From Flavobacterium sp. M31R6 (GTDB lineage Bacteria; Bacteroidota; Bacteroidia; Flavobacteriales; Flavobacteriaceae), in the NCBI RefSeq assembly GCF_013284035.1, contig NZ_CP054141.1, positions 806,001-870,000 on the forward strand: DNA of 64,000 bases. Direction: 5' to 3'. The notes beneath the pieces are model-generated. The model did not search any database. It was not told where the DNA came from and was given only the letters and a program-made list of their open reading frames with translations. Positions within the stretch are counted from its first letter, which is position 1; each line of letters begins with the position of its first letter. The translations under genes and the position numbers were made by a program. This document shows, in pieces, positions 1 to 9,557 of the stretch.

Positions 1-1214
1 ATCAATCTAAAACGAGTTCCCATATCTACAAGTGATACATTGATTGCATCTCCGGCAGGTGAATTAAATACCAAACGAGCTGGATCTTCTTTTCCTCCAA
101 TTCCTAATGGATGTACTTCGCAAGAAGGTTTTCCGTCAGCGATAGATGGACAGATTTCCAACATGTGTGATCCCAAAACATAAGATTTTTGAGGGGTAAA
201 ATGATACGTGTAATCTTCCATGAATGAAGTTCCTCCTTCAAGTCCCACATTCATAACTTTCAATGCTCTAACCATTGCGGCAGTTTTCCAGTCACCTTCA
301 CCACCAAAACCGTAACCATCGGCCATTAAACGTTGGGTTGCAATTCCAGGAAGTTGTTTCCAAACTCCTAAGTTTTCGAAAGTATCGGTAAATGCTCCGA
401 AACCTCCTTCTTCCAAGAAAGCTCTCAATCCCAATTCGATTTTTGCGGCATCCGCCAAAGATTGTCTTTGTGCTCCACCTTCTAAAAGTGATGGTGTCAA
501 GTTATAGGAAGCTTCGTAAACCGCCAATAAATCGTTCAATTGTTTGTCGGTTACTTTTTCCATGTGTTTGGTCACATCTGAAGAATCGTATCCATTAACA
601 GAAACTCCAAAACGAATTTGAGCTTCTACTTTATCGCCTTCGGTAACGGCAACTTCACGCATGTTATCACCAATACGAGCTACTTTTAGGTTTTGAAGTT
701 CGTTCCAACCTAGTGCAACTCTTGTCCAGTTTCCTATTTTGGTTTGAACGCGTTCGTCTTCCCAGTGTCCTACAATCACTTTGCGTTTTTTGCGCATTCT
801 GGACATGATAAAACCAAACTCTCTGTCTCCGTGAGCCGATTGGTTCAAGTTCATGAAGTCCATGTCAATACTAGCCCATGGAATTTCAGCGTTGAATTGT
901 GTATGTAAGTGACATAATGGTTTATTTAAAATACTTAAACCACCAATCCACATTTTGGCTGGTGAGAAAGTATGCATCCAAGCCACAATACCGATACAGT
1001 TTTTGTTGGAATTCGCTTCCAAACATACATTCGTGATTTGTGCAGGTGATTTTACTACATCTTTGTATACCAATTTTACTGGTAATTTTGAGGATGCGTC
1101 CAATCCTTTTGCAATTATTTGAGAATGTTCGGCTACTTTTCTTAATGTTTCTTCACCGTATAATTCTTGGCTTCCTACTACAAACCAAATTTCTTTTTGA
1201 GAGATATCTATCAT
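1..1214 (-). CDS. araA: L-arabinose isomerase (3' part cut by window edge)
   Basis: Converts L-arabinose to L-ribulose in the cytoplasm, the first step of isomerase-type arabinose catabolism. The reading frame opens at an ATG (complement of 1212-1214) with the family N-terminus [20 protein letters not shown]. It stays open for 404 codons to base 1, against about 500 residues in known AraA proteins, so roughly the last 100 residues lie outside. Three of the expected metal-ligand regions are visible: [25 protein letters not shown] and [10 protein letters not shown]; the fourth His would be beyond the edge. It is the third gene of araB-araD-araA, separated from araD by a 92-base gap filled with a hairpin repeat. 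Identity is very secure; the far end cannot be seen. Confidence 0.97.
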   Translation of the reverse strand, partial: MIDISQKEIWFVVGSQELYGEETLRKVAEHSQIIAKGLDASSKLPVKLVYKDVVKSPAQITNVCLEANSNKNCIGIVAWMHTFSPAKMWIGGLSILNKPLCHLHTQFNAEIPWASIDMDFMNLNQSAHGDREFGFIMSRMRKKRKVIVGHWEDERVQTKIGNWTRVALGWNELQNLKVARIGDNMREVAVTEGDKVEAQIRFGVSVNGYDSSDVTKHMEKVTDKQLNDLLAVYEASYNLTPSLLEGGAQRQSLADAAKIELGLRAFLEEGGFGAFTDTFENLGVWKQLPGIATQRLMADGYGFGGEGDWKTAAMVRALKVMNVGLEGGTSFMEDYTYHFTPQKSYVLGSHMLEICPSIADGKPSCEVHPLGIGGKEDPARLVFNSPAGDAINVSLVDMGTRFRL

Positions 1215-1221
1215 TTTTTAT

Positions 1222-1306
1222 ATCGTTTAATCGTTTATTTGTTGAATTGTTTAATCGTAGAACGGCCTAATCGATTAAACGATTTACCGATTCACCGAAT
1301 AAACGG
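1222..1306. repeat. Intergenic hairpin repeat, GTTTAATCG family, between araD and araA
   Basis: The whole araD-araA gap is built from degenerate copies of a GTTTAATCG/CGTTTATT word. ATCGTTTAATCG (1222-1233) and CGATTAAACGAT (1272-1283) form a perfect 12-bp inverted repeat, and the flanking words pair imperfectly. It begins directly after the araD stop codon on the transcribed strand. It has no U-run, so it looks more like an mRNA processing or stability element than a terminator. Confidence 0.6.
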
Positions 1307-2008
1307 TTATTGTCCGTAATAGGAATCTTTTCCGTGTTTGCGTTCGTAATGCTTTTTGATTAAAGAATCCTTCAATCGTGGAGCATTTGGATTTATTTGC
1401 AAAGTCAGATATGCCATTTCGGCCACGACTTCCAGAACTTTTGAGTTATAAACTGCTTTGGCAGCGTTTTTTCCCCAAGCGAAAGGCCCATGGTTTCCGA
1501 TTAGCACCATTTCTGTTTCTTCGTACGAAAGGTTTTTTTCTTTGAAACAATCCAAGATTTGAATTCCGGTATTGTGTTCATAGTTTCCTTCGATAAGGGA
1601 ATCGGCCATTGGCGCTGCACAAGGAATATCAGAAGTTAAGTGATCGGCATGAGTGGTTCCAAAAATCGGAATGTCTCGTTGCGATTGCGCCCAAGCCACC
1701 GAATAGGTTGCATGCGTATGAGCAACACCACCAATGTTTGGCCAGTTTTTATATAAGTAAGCATGTGTTTTTGTATCCGAAGAAGGACGTAAGCTTCCTT
1801 CAATGATGTTGTTGTCAAAATCAACAATAACAATGTCTTCCGGTTTTAGGTCTTCATAAGGAACTCCGCTCGGTTTAATGGCAAAAACACCATTTTTGCG
1901 ATCGACAGCACTTACGTTTCCAAAAGTGTAAACTACCAAATTCAATGCGTTCAACTGCATATTCGCTTCGTAGCATTCTTGTTTTAAATCTTTATACTGT
2001 GAACTCAT
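1307..2008 (-). CDS. araD: L-ribulose-5-phosphate 4-epimerase
   Basis: Converts L-ribulose-5-phosphate to D-xylulose-5-phosphate, delivering arabinose carbon to the pentose phosphate pathway. A 233-residue class II aldolase/adducin-fold protein. Zinc-site motifs are visible: GGVAHTHATYS (the His-x-His pair) and IGNHGPFAWG with the third His. The frame is open 10 codons further upstream, but the ATG at 2008 (MSSQYKDLKQECYEAN) matches the family start and is preferred. With this start the gene overlaps the 3' end of araB (stop at 1992) by 17 bases, which suggests translational coupling. Confidence 0.96.
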   Translation of the reverse strand: MSSQYKDLKQECYEANMQLNALNLVVYTFGNVSAVDRKNGVFAIKPSGVPYEDLKPEDIVIVDFDNNIIEGSLRPSSDTKTHAYLYKNWPNIGGVAHTHATYSVAWAQSQRDIPIFGTTHADHLTSDIPCAAPMADSLIEGNYEHNTGIQILDCFKEKNLSYEETEMVLIGNHGPFAWGKNAAKAVYNSKVLEVVAEMAYLTLQINPNAPRLKDSLIKKHYERKHGKDSYYGQ

Positions 2009-3683
2009 TTTTTCTTTTTTTAATAGATGGATCAGCATAAGCGCTCAATTGATCGTATGCTAAAAGCAATTTGTTGTAAGCAGCTACTTTGTCAAGTTGC
2101 GGAGTATATTCGCTTTCAAAAGGGCTTCCCATTTTTTGGGCAGCTTCAATTACGTTTGGATAAATTCCGGCAGCAACGGCAGCATAAATAGCAGCTCCCA
2201 ATGCAGGCGCCTGATCTGATAAAGCTACTTTGATAGGTTTGTTCAATACATTAGCTAATGTTTGCATAATGAATGGCGATTTACGAGCCACACCACCAAT
2301 ACCAATCACCGTATCAATTCGAACACCTTCTTCCTCAAAGCGATCCACGATTTTTTTAGAACCAAAACAAATCGCATTTACCAATGATTTGAATACGTGC
2401 GGTGCTTTTGTTCCTAAAGACAAGTTCGATATTGCGCTTTTAAGTTCCTGATTTGCATCTGGAGTTCTTCTTCCGTTAATCCAATCCAATGCGATTGGAA
2501 CACTTTCAGATAAAGGAATTTTCTCTGCTTCGGCAGTTAATTGTATGATTAAATTGTCGCTGATCTCCGCTTTCAATTCTTCTTTTTGTGCATCAGTCAA
2601 AAGGGTAGAAGTAGCCAATAAATTTTCTGTTGGCCATAGTAACAATTCTTTGTACCAAGCTAATAAATCCCCAAAAGCAGATTGTCCCGCTTCAAGGCCT
2701 ATAAATCCTGGAATTACAGATCCATCAACTTGTCCGCAAATTCCACGAACAGTTTTTGTTCCGATAGATTCTTTGGTGTCAACAATAATATCACAAGTTG
2801 AGGTTCCCATTACACGTACCAAAGTGTGTTCGTCTATTTTAGCTCCCACAGCTCCTGAATGTGCATCGAAAGTTCCTACTGCAATAACTGTATCTGTTGA
2901 AAGTCCCAGTTTAGTTGCCCATTCTTGGTTTAAATTACCCGCTACCAAATCTGAGGTATAAGTTTCATCATATAATCTTCCGCGAAGCGATGCCAAATAC
3001 GGATCCAATTTTTCTAGAAATTCTGTAGGAGGCAAACCGTTCCAGTCTTCGTGCCACATCGCTTTGTGACCCGCGGCGCAACGGCTTCTTTTGAACGATT
3101 TTAAGTCTTTATTGTCAATCAATAAATACGTCATTAAATCACAATGTTCCATCCAGGTATAGGCTGCTTTATTCACAGCTTCGTCCTGTCTGGCAACGTG
3201 TAGAATTTTCGCCCAAAACCACTCAGATGAATAGATTCCCCCTTCGTATTTAGTGAAATTTTCTCCGCCCCAATTGGCTGCCAATTCATTGATTTCGTTC
3301 GCTTCATTTATAGCCGTGTGATCTTTCCATAAAACCATCATGGCATTTGGATTATGTTCAAAACCTTTGGTCAGCGCCAATGGAGTCCCATCTTCGGCAA
3401 CCGGCACTGGAGAAGATCCTGTAGTGTCAATGCAAATGCTTCGTATTAAGGAGGGATCCACTTTGCTGTTTTCAACTACATATTTTATGGTAGTTTCCAA
3501 CCCTTCGATATGGTCCAAAGGATGTTGGCGAAACTGATTTATAGAGGCATTACAATATTCTTTATTTTTCCATCGCTTGTAATCACAAACGTTTGACGCT
3601 AATTCCTGTCCATTTTCAGTGTCTATCAATACAGCACGAACAGAATCTGAGCCGTAATCTAATCCTATTACATAATTTTTCAT
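1992..3683 (-). CDS. araB: Ribulokinase, FGGY family
   Basis: Phosphorylates L-ribulose with ATP to L-ribulose-5-phosphate. 563 residues. The N-terminal ATPase phosphate-binding motif GLDYGSDSVRAVLID is intact. MGTSTCDIIV and the C-terminal GGVARKSPF with DQAPALGAAIYAA are typical of the carbohydrate-kinase (actin-like) fold. A GTG lies one codon upstream of the chosen ATG (complement of 3681-3683); the ATG is preferred. First gene of araB-araD-araA; a promoter-like box and a 19-bp AraR-type palindrome sit just upstream, between it and the end of the GH51 gene. Confidence 0.96.
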   Translation of the reverse strand: MKNYVIGLDYGSDSVRAVLIDTENGQELASNVCDYKRWKNKEYCNASINQFRQHPLDHIEGLETTIKYVVENSKVDPSLIRSICIDTTGSSPVPVAEDGTPLALTKGFEHNPNAMMVLWKDHTAINEANEINELAANWGGENFTKYEGGIYSSEWFWAKILHVARQDEAVNKAAYTWMEHCDLMTYLLIDNKDLKSFKRSRCAAGHKAMWHEDWNGLPPTEFLEKLDPYLASLRGRLYDETYTSDLVAGNLNQEWATKLGLSTDTVIAVGTFDAHSGAVGAKIDEHTLVRVMGTSTCDIIVDTKESIGTKTVRGICGQVDGSVIPGFIGLEAGQSAFGDLLAWYKELLLWPTENLLATSTLLTDAQKEELKAEISDNLIIQLTAEAEKIPLSESVPIALDWINGRRTPDANQELKSAISNLSLGTKAPHVFKSLVNAICFGSKKIVDRFEEEGVRIDTVIGIGGVARKSPFIMQTLANVLNKPIKVALSDQAPALGAAIYAAVAAGIYPNVIEAAQKMGSPFESEYTPQLDKVAAYNKLLLAYDQLSAYADPSIKKRKNEFTV

Positions 3684-3706
3684 CACAAATACTTTTTTAA
3701 TACGTA

Positions 3707-3749
3707 CAAATATATATATAATTATTTAATAAGTGTATAAAAAACACTT
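3707..3749 (-). promoter_or_regulatory. araB promoter with AraR-type operator
   Basis: On the minus strand TATATTTG (complement of 3707-3714) matches the Bacteroidota -7 consensus TAnnTTTG. Upstream of it AAGTGT-N7-ACACTT (3731-3749) is the most symmetrical copy of the 19-bp palindrome found at seven places in this window. Here the palindrome overlaps the expected -33 region and no TTG is visible at the usual distance. Binding by the Nudix regulator at 19274 is inferred. Confidence 0.55.
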
Positions 3750-3768
3750 AATTTATTTTATGCTAAAA

Positions 3769-5754
3769 TTATTTCAATTTCAACTTCAAAACTGTTACAG
3801 AATAGGCAGGTACGCTCAATGATGCTTTTTCACTTTTCAAGATATATTCGCTTTCTTTCGGGCTGATTTTTTTAGGGGAAGCAAATGAATTTTCATCATT
3901 AGTATTTGGACTCGTAAGTGTAATAACGGTTCCTTTTGATTGGAATTTGCTTCCTTTTAAATCAACAGTAATGTCCTGCGCTTTCGCGGAAGTATTGACA
4001 ACTTTTACAATTACTTCTTTGGTATTGGCATCTTTCACAGCCGATGCAAATAAGTCGTTTTGACCTGTAACTGCTTTACCGTCTTTGGTGATTGATAATA
4101 AATCAGTTCCTTTATTGTTAGCGAATAATTTTTGCACATAATAATTTGGTGTACCAAAGGACTCTAAATTATTAAACCAAATCATATCTGGTGTCCATTG
4201 CCAACCTTCTTCGTGAGCAAATAAAGGAGCATACGAAGTAAGATGAACTACTTCTGCATTGCGTTCCATTCCGGTCATAAAAGCGGCTTCAGAAAAAGCA
4301 CATTCCCAACTGTTTTTGTTGTCAGGACTTGCAATGGCTACCGTTTGAGCAGCATATTCTCCAGCGAAAATTTTTGGCCCTTTGCGGTCGTAATTGTCGT
4401 AACGAGTTGCATTTTCTCTAAACCATTTTGGTTCTTTATAATAATGCTCATCAATGATTTCGGCATTCAATTTTTTAAGTTCCGATTGTGCATACTCAAA
4501 ATAATCTCCTTCTGGAAATGGTCCGCTTCCTGAAACAATAGTAATTTCTGGATGTTTTGATTTGATTGCTTTTTCAAACACTTTGTAACGCTCGATATAA
4601 TCGGTTCCCCATTGTTCGTTCCCGACTCCAATAAATTTCAAATTAAACGGTTTTGGGTGTCCCATATCCGAACGAACTTTCCCCCACGGAGTATCTACAC
4701 TTCCGTTGGCAAATTCAATTAAGTCAATCGCATCTTGTACATAAGGATCCAATTGATCCATAGGAACCAACTCGCCAGTATTGAATTGACAAGCCATTCC
4801 ACAACTTAAAATTGGTAATGGAGTTGCTCCGATATCTTCGGATAATTGAAAATATTCAAAAAAGCCTAAACCAAAAGACTGAAAATAATCAGGTGTTGGT
4901 TTGTGTGCAAATTCTGTATTCCAGCGGTTAACTAAGCTTTCTCTATTATCAACTTCTCCAACTGTTTTTTTCCATTGGTAACGTTGTGCCAGAGTTCTTC
5001 CCTCAACAATACAGCCGCCTGGGAAACGTAAAAAACCAGGTTTCATATCATATAACAATTGTACTAAATCTTTTCGAAGGCCATTTTTTCTATTGTTCCA
5101 AGTATCTTCTGGGAATAATGAAATCATATCCAAATCGATAGTTCCTGTCCCTTCAAAAGTAAAACGCAATTTTGCTTTTGCTTCTGTGGCTGTTGGAGTA
5201 AGCTGAGCGGTATACTCATTCCAACCTGAAGCAGTAGGAACAATGCTTGTTTCGCCTAAAACTTTATTGTCTTTTCCAATGAATTGAATAATAATCTTCG
5301 ATATATTTCCAGCTTCTTTAGATGCTTTTAGAGTCAAATTGTATTTTGCTCCACTTTTAATTCCCATTCCTCTGAAACCTTCATTGATGATTTCATAGCC
5401 TTTAGCATCTTTTACCGTAACTCGGCAATAATTATGATTGTTCCCTTTTTTTGAAAATTGAACAGGAACAGCAATTCCTGATTCGGTATTAAAATTATGT
5501 TTGTCACTTTTTGGTTGTATCCAACCCATTAAAGGATCGTCAAATTCAAATGAGCGGTTTTTTACCATTTCGGCATACAAACCTCCATCGGCAGCAAAGT
5601 TGATATCTTCAAAAAAGATTCCATACATTGTTGGCTGAATTTTGGTTATTGTTTTGCTGGTATTTACTTCAAGAGTTGTTTGCTGCGCATTAGCATAAAT
5701 GCCATTTAGTAAAAGACCGCAAAGGGTTATTTTGGTGATTAAATTTGCTTTCAT
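3769..5754 (-). CDS. GH51 alpha-L-arabinofuranosidase with N-terminal carbohydrate-binding insert
   Basis: Removes terminal alpha-L-arabinofuranose from arabinan or arabinoxylan. 661 residues with a Sec signal peptide ending near ANAQQ (residues 21-25), so probably periplasmic. After a short catalytic-domain start (YGIFFEDINFAADGG), residues about 80-215 form a CBM4_9-like beta-sandwich, followed by the GH51 barrel. Acid/base Glu380 lies in GVGNEQWG and nucleophile Glu466 in FAGEYAAQ. The C-terminal 120 residues fit the GH51 beta-sandwich. Last gene of the minus-strand arabinan block. It differs clearly from the other GH51 at 12370-13917, which lacks the insert. Confidence 0.93.
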   Translation of the reverse strand: MKANLITKITLCGLLLNGIYANAQQTTLEVNTSKTITKIQPTMYGIFFEDINFAADGGLYAEMVKNRSFEFDDPLMGWIQPKSDKHNFNTESGIAVPVQFSKKGNNHNYCRVTVKDAKGYEIINEGFRGMGIKSGAKYNLTLKASKEAGNISKIIIQFIGKDNKVLGETSIVPTASGWNEYTAQLTPTATEAKAKLRFTFEGTGTIDLDMISLFPEDTWNNRKNGLRKDLVQLLYDMKPGFLRFPGGCIVEGRTLAQRYQWKKTVGEVDNRESLVNRWNTEFAHKPTPDYFQSFGLGFFEYFQLSEDIGATPLPILSCGMACQFNTGELVPMDQLDPYVQDAIDLIEFANGSVDTPWGKVRSDMGHPKPFNLKFIGVGNEQWGTDYIERYKVFEKAIKSKHPEITIVSGSGPFPEGDYFEYAQSELKKLNAEIIDEHYYKEPKWFRENATRYDNYDRKGPKIFAGEYAAQTVAIASPDNKNSWECAFSEAAFMTGMERNAEVVHLTSYAPLFAHEEGWQWTPDMIWFNNLESFGTPNYYVQKLFANNKGTDLLSITKDGKAVTGQNDLFASAVKDANTKEVIVKVVNTSAKAQDITVDLKGSKFQSKGTVITLTSPNTNDENSFASPKKISPKESEYILKSEKASLSVPAYSVTVLKLKLK

Positions 5755-5877
5755 ATGTTTTTGTTTAAAGTTTCATGTTTAAAGTTTTAAGCTTTTGGAT
5801 TGGCTTTTAAACTTTAATAATTATTCTGTTTTAGTCTCTATTATTCGACAGTCCGCAAAGTGTACCAAGTATTTTTT

Positions 5878-5985
5878 TTGCCACTGATTTCACTGATTTT
5901 CACTGATTTTATTCGCATTAATAAAGAAATCTGTGTGAATCTTTTTAATCTGTGGCTATTTTTATCGGTTTGGTATTGGTCACGG
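5878..5985 (-). repeat. 110-bp dispersed repeat, copy 1 (downstream of GH127)
   Basis: Read on the minus strand this begins CGTGACCAATACCAAA, continues through TAGCCACAGATTAAAAAGAT and ends in repeated AAATCAGTG words followed by A-runs. A second copy with the same order of motifs lies at 30742-30851 on the plus strand. Both start 15-25 bases after a glycoside hydrolase stop codon and have the same orientation as the gene. CACAGATT words on one arm pair with AATCTGTG-like words on the other. The rest of the gap (5763-5817) holds a second hairpin made of TTAAAGTTT words. Confidence 0.7.
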
Positions 5986-6009
5986 ATAATCATATTATAT
6001 CATCTCTTT

Positions 6010-7974
6010 TTACTTTTTCAAATCAATCCAAACTTTCATTTTTCCAACTCCTCTGTTTGACCAAGAATAATAAGGAATTGCTTTAAGTTTGTCAGTTTGA
6101 ATGGTATTTACACCATTCAAAAGGTTTTCTTCTTTGGTTACTTTAAATTTATCATTAGCATCGATAGTGATTTTGTCAAAGTTGGTTGCATTGTCCATTT
6201 CTTCAATAGCATACACAATCGGGCCATATTCCAAAGCTACTTTACCAATATTGCCTTCCACTTTGGTATTGGTTACGACTTCTTTTACTTCCATTGGTAA
6301 GTCCAGTTTTATGGTGTCTCCTTTTTTCCATTTTCGGGTAATGCTGATGTATCCTTTATCTTCTTTATATCCTAAAGGTTTTCCGTTTATCGTCAGCGTA
6401 ACTTTTGCGGAAGCGAGATTTTTATAACTATACAAATCGCCTGGTAAAACTTGGTTTCTGGCCCAACCCGGAATTCTTAATTTAATAGTGAATTCACTTT
6501 CTTTTTTGGGTGAAACGGTTAGCGCTACTTTACCGTCCCAAGGATAATTGGTTTGTTGTGAAATTTGTAATTCTGTTTTGTCTAAAGTAATTTTTGCAGT
6601 ATTCGAAGCATATAAATTCACATAAAGCACGTTTTTGCTTGTAGAAAATATCAATCCCGGAATCGAAGGAATAAAACGAATTAAATTTGTTGGGCAACAA
6701 GAACAATCAAACCACGATTGACGGGTACAAGAACCTCTATTGTTTTTGTAAACTCCATCAGATTCCAGTGCATTTGGATAGAAAAATTGTTTTCCGTCCA
6801 ATGAAATTCCAGAGATTAATCCGTTGTATAAAGAGCGTTCAATTACATCAAAATAATCGGAATTTCCAGTCAAATTATGAAGTCTGTGGTTCCAATACAC
6901 ATCGCCAATGGCTGCACAAGTTTCATTGTAAGCTGTTAGGTTCGGCAATTCATAGTTTGCTCCAAAAGCTTCTCCGTCATGTATTGCACCAATTCCACCT
7001 GTGATGTACATTTTTTTGTTGACCATATTTGTCCACAAATTATTCACCGCATTCAGGTAGTCTTTGTCATTGTATATGGCAGCAATATCAGTCAATCCGG
7101 AGTACATATAAACGGCTCTCACGGCATGTCCAACCGCTTCTTTTTGCTGGATAACTGGAATGTCATCCTGTGCATAAGCACCGTATAGTTTATGGTTTTT
7201 TGGATTTCCTCTATTGTCCAGAAAATATTTGGCTAAATGGAGATAGTCTTTATTGTTGGTAATTCTATAAAGATTTACCAAACCAGTTTCTACAATTTGA
7301 TGACCTGGAACGCCATGGACTTGGTCTTTCCCGTCGCCAAATGTTGTCACCAACAAATTTGCATTTTTGATGGCAATGTCCAAGAAGTTTCTTTTCCCGG
7401 TCGCTTCATAATGCACTACCGCGGCTTCTATCATATGTCCTGAGTTGTATAATTCATGACTGATTTGTAAAGATTCCCAACGTTTTCCCTCTATAACCGG
7501 CACCCATGGTGCTGGTGGTTTGGCAGGATTGATCGTTCTCCAAGTAGTTAAATAACCGTCTTTTTCCTGTCCCACTTTAATAATACCAATAAGGGAATCC
7601 AGTAATTTTTCTAGTTTTGGATTGGGTTCACTTATAAGGGTGTTTGAGGCACCCTCGATTATTTTGTAAACGTCGGTATCGTCAAAAGGCATTTGTCCTT
7701 TTACTTCTCCTTTCATCTTTCCGCCTGCGATTAAGAAATTGTCCATACGTCCTTCTTCCTCGCATTTCTTAATTGCGTATTCGATGGTTTTTTCTTGAAC
7801 TCTTTTTATAATTGGTAACCAAAAGTTATCAGTTAGTTTTACGTTTTGAATGTTAACTGGCGTTATGGTATATCCAGAGTTTTTGGACACAATGTTCTGT
7901 GCATTCATAGCGCTTGAGAGCGATAATGAAACTAACAGAAGCAGTGTGTGGTTTTTTAAATTAAAAATTTTCAT
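6010..7974 (-). CDS. GH127 beta-L-arabinofuranosidase (former DUF1680)
   Basis: Exo-acting enzyme that releases beta-linked L-arabinofuranose, as found in plant hydroxyproline-rich glycoproteins and some pectin side chains. 654 residues with a Sec signal peptide (cleavage near SAMNAQ, residue 26). The family's zinc/thiolate site is complete: Glu351 and Cys353 in NETCAAIG, and Cys426-Cys427 in CSCCPTN, matching Glu338, Cys340, Cys417 and Cys418 of the characterised Bifidobacterium enzyme HypBA1. It heads a pair with the GH51 gene downstream and has its own candidate AraR-type operator 134 bases upstream, so it may be transcribed apart from the susCD operon. Confidence 0.92.
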   Translation of the reverse strand: MKIFNLKNHTLLLLVSLSLSSAMNAQNIVSKNSGYTITPVNIQNVKLTDNFWLPIIKRVQEKTIEYAIKKCEEEGRMDNFLIAGGKMKGEVKGQMPFDDTDVYKIIEGASNTLISEPNPKLEKLLDSLIGIIKVGQEKDGYLTTWRTINPAKPPAPWVPVIEGKRWESLQISHELYNSGHMIEAAVVHYEATGKRNFLDIAIKNANLLVTTFGDGKDQVHGVPGHQIVETGLVNLYRITNNKDYLHLAKYFLDNRGNPKNHKLYGAYAQDDIPVIQQKEAVGHAVRAVYMYSGLTDIAAIYNDKDYLNAVNNLWTNMVNKKMYITGGIGAIHDGEAFGANYELPNLTAYNETCAAIGDVYWNHRLHNLTGNSDYFDVIERSLYNGLISGISLDGKQFFYPNALESDGVYKNNRGSCTRQSWFDCSCCPTNLIRFIPSIPGLIFSTSKNVLYVNLYASNTAKITLDKTELQISQQTNYPWDGKVALTVSPKKESEFTIKLRIPGWARNQVLPGDLYSYKNLASAKVTLTINGKPLGYKEDKGYISITRKWKKGDTIKLDLPMEVKEVVTNTKVEGNIGKVALEYGPIVYAIEEMDNATNFDKITIDANDKFKVTKEENLLNGVNTIQTDKLKAIPYYSWSNRGVGKMKVWIDLKK

Positions 7975-8107
7975 ATATGTAAAATTTAATTGTCATTGGT
8001 CATATATGGTATCGCCTTTTTATTTGTTGGTGTTTGCTTTCGCAAACTGTTTGTTAATGGCGATTTCATAAACGGTTTTTATTAGCAAGCTGCAAGATAA
8101 ATAAAAT

Positions 8108-8135
8108 AAGTGTATAAAATACATTTTTAAATGTT
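8108..8135 (-). promoter_or_regulatory. AraR-type operator upstream of GH127
   Basis: AAGTGT-N7-ACATTT at 8108-8126, the same 19-bp architecture as the other AraR-type sites. One base upstream on the minus strand is AACATTTA (complement of 8128-8135), a weak match to the -7 box with two mismatches. No -33 TTG is seen at the expected distance, so the promoter is less certain than the operator. Confidence 0.45.
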
Positions 8136-8140
8136 TTTAT

Positions 8141-8247
8141 AGTTTCTAAGAATCTAAGGCAGTAAGTTGCTAAGATTATGCAGATAACTTTAACAGGGGT
8201 AATATTTTTTTAACTTAGTATCTCAGCAACTTAGGGACTTAGAAACT
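8141..8247. repeat. Intergenic hairpin repeat, CTAAG family, copy 1
   Basis: AGTTTCTAAG-AATCTAAG at the left pairs with CTTAGGGACTTAGAAACT at the right; AGTTGCTAAGATTATG and AACTTAGTATCTCAGC lie inside. On the minus strand it begins five bases after the stop of the GH43 gene at 8252. The same word family occurs at 20821-20945 and 60330-60412. No U-run follows the stem. Confidence 0.6.
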
Positions 8248-8251
8248 TTTT

Positions 8252-9232
8252 CTAAAGCCTTGGCCATAAATCAGCGTCCCATTTCACTTCCTTTATTTGC
8301 AGTAATGGTCTTCCATTTTGTTTGGCATTATAAGCGTGGTAAATGATATAATCTTTTCCGTCAAAAGTATAGGTACTGTTGTGTCCAGCTCCGAACCAGT
8401 TTTTGTCTCCTTGAATTAGTAAAGTTCCACCTCCTTCGGTTAATAATTTTCCGTCTTTGTCAACGTAAGGTCCCGTTATGGTTTTCGATCTTCCAACGAC
8501 TACTTTATAATTGCTTTTTTCACCTCTGCAACATAAATCCCAAGAAAGGAATAAGTAGTAATATTCATTTTTCTTAAAAACAAAAGGAGCCTCAAGAGCT
8601 GCATCACCTGGATCTGCATCGGCCAGTCCAAATGTTCTTTTGCGTTTAGCAATCGTATGCCATTCTTGCGGTTGTGCTATTGACTTTAAATCGGGGTTCA
8701 ATTTGACCATTTTTAATCCTTCCCAAAAAGAACCGAAAGCGAGCCATGGAGTATTGTTTTCATCGAATGTCAAATTAGGATCGATGGCATTCCAAAGGTC
8801 CCGGTTGGGAATAGATTGAATGACAATTCCCTGATCAACCCATTTGTAAGCTGGATCTTTTGGGTCTAAAGTAGTATTGGTCGTTACTCCAATCGCCGAA
8901 GTGTTTTTTGCGAAAGCGGAAACTGAATAATACAAATAATAGGTGTTGTTGTGAAAAGAAATGTCCGGTGCCCAAATGTGATTGTCAAAACCAGGAACCA
9001 CGGCGTCCACCCAAAGGGGTTTTTCTTTAAATATTTGGGGTTCCGGGTTCCAGTTTTTTAAGTCTTTGGAACTGAATACGCTGATTCCTTTTCCAGTGCA
9101 ATACAAATAGTAGGTGTCTTTTTGTTTAATCATTACTGGGTCATGAACTGTAATGTCCTGTGCGAAGGATGAGGTGCCAATGAATAGGATCAAGAAGAAG
9201 AGTAGTAGAGAGGTGTGTTTATGTAATTTCAT
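8252..9232 (-). CDS. GH43 endo-alpha-1,5-L-arabinanase, secreted
   Basis: Cuts the alpha-1,5-arabinan backbone. 326 residues from the preferred ATG at 9232 (MKLHKHTSLLLF), which starts a clear signal peptide ending at SSFAQ; an in-frame ATG seven codons upstream is less suitable. Five-bladed propeller residues are visible: Asp31 in VHDPV (base), Asp151 in WNAIDPN (pKa modulator) and Glu214 in ALEAPF (acid). The GAGHNSTY segment contains the His typical of arabinanases. It lacks the extra C-terminal domain of the lipoprotein GH43 at 10645 and is probably periplasmic, acting on imported oligosaccharides. Confidence 0.9.
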   Translation of the reverse strand: MKLHKHTSLLLFFLILFIGTSSFAQDITVHDPVMIKQKDTYYLYCTGKGISVFSSKDLKNWNPEPQIFKEKPLWVDAVVPGFDNHIWAPDISFHNNTYYLYYSVSAFAKNTSAIGVTTNTTLDPKDPAYKWVDQGIVIQSIPNRDLWNAIDPNLTFDENNTPWLAFGSFWEGLKMVKLNPDLKSIAQPQEWHTIAKRKRTFGLADADPGDAALEAPFVFKKNEYYYLFLSWDLCCRGEKSNYKVVVGRSKTITGPYVDKDGKLLTEGGGTLLIQGDKNWFGAGHNSTYTFDGKDYIIYHAYNAKQNGRPLLQIKEVKWDADLWPRL

Positions 9233-9347
9233 ATGTGTTGCTTTTTTAAACATTTAAGTCATTTTGTAAATTCAAGTTTTATGTCATTAGCTAATCTTTC
9301 TTTTCTCTACCAATGACGTTTTTTTTGCATCCCAACTACTCGCAAAC

Positions 9348-9476
9348 TTGTCATGCTGACGAAGGAAGCATCTCTGTAAGTAGCACCGCAAAGTAAGGGA
9401 CTCAGATTGTCGAGTTTGCTTCGCCAGTCGCTATCGCTCGTGTCTTGCGGAGATCCCTCCTCAGTCGGGAAGACAA
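9348..9476. repeat. REP-like multi-stem hairpin element
   Basis: Fills most of the 325-base gap between two GH43 genes. The outer ends TTGTC (9348-9352) and GACAA (9472-9476) pair. Next to them ATGCTGA-CGAAGGAAGCATCTC and GAGATCCCTCCTCAGTCGGG pair imperfectly. Inner CCGCAA and TTGCGG also pair. It is richer in G+C than its surroundings, which suggests a mobile or dispersed origin. The remainder of the gap (9233-9347 and 9477-9557) shows nothing recognisable. Confidence 0.55.
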
Positions 9477-9557
9477 TATTGGGTGGAGGTATTGTGTAAC
9501 TAGGACTAGTTGAATTTCATTGATATTGTATTCTTACAACCGCAATCTGAATACTTC

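Noticed and set aside
2009..2038. 10-codon extension of araD
   Set aside because: The family starts at the Met at 2008; the extra residues lie within the araB coding end.
9233..9253. Upstream start of the GH43 arabinanase (seven extra residues)
   Set aside because: Signal peptides start with a short basic stretch; MKLHKHTSLLLF fits, the longer form less well.
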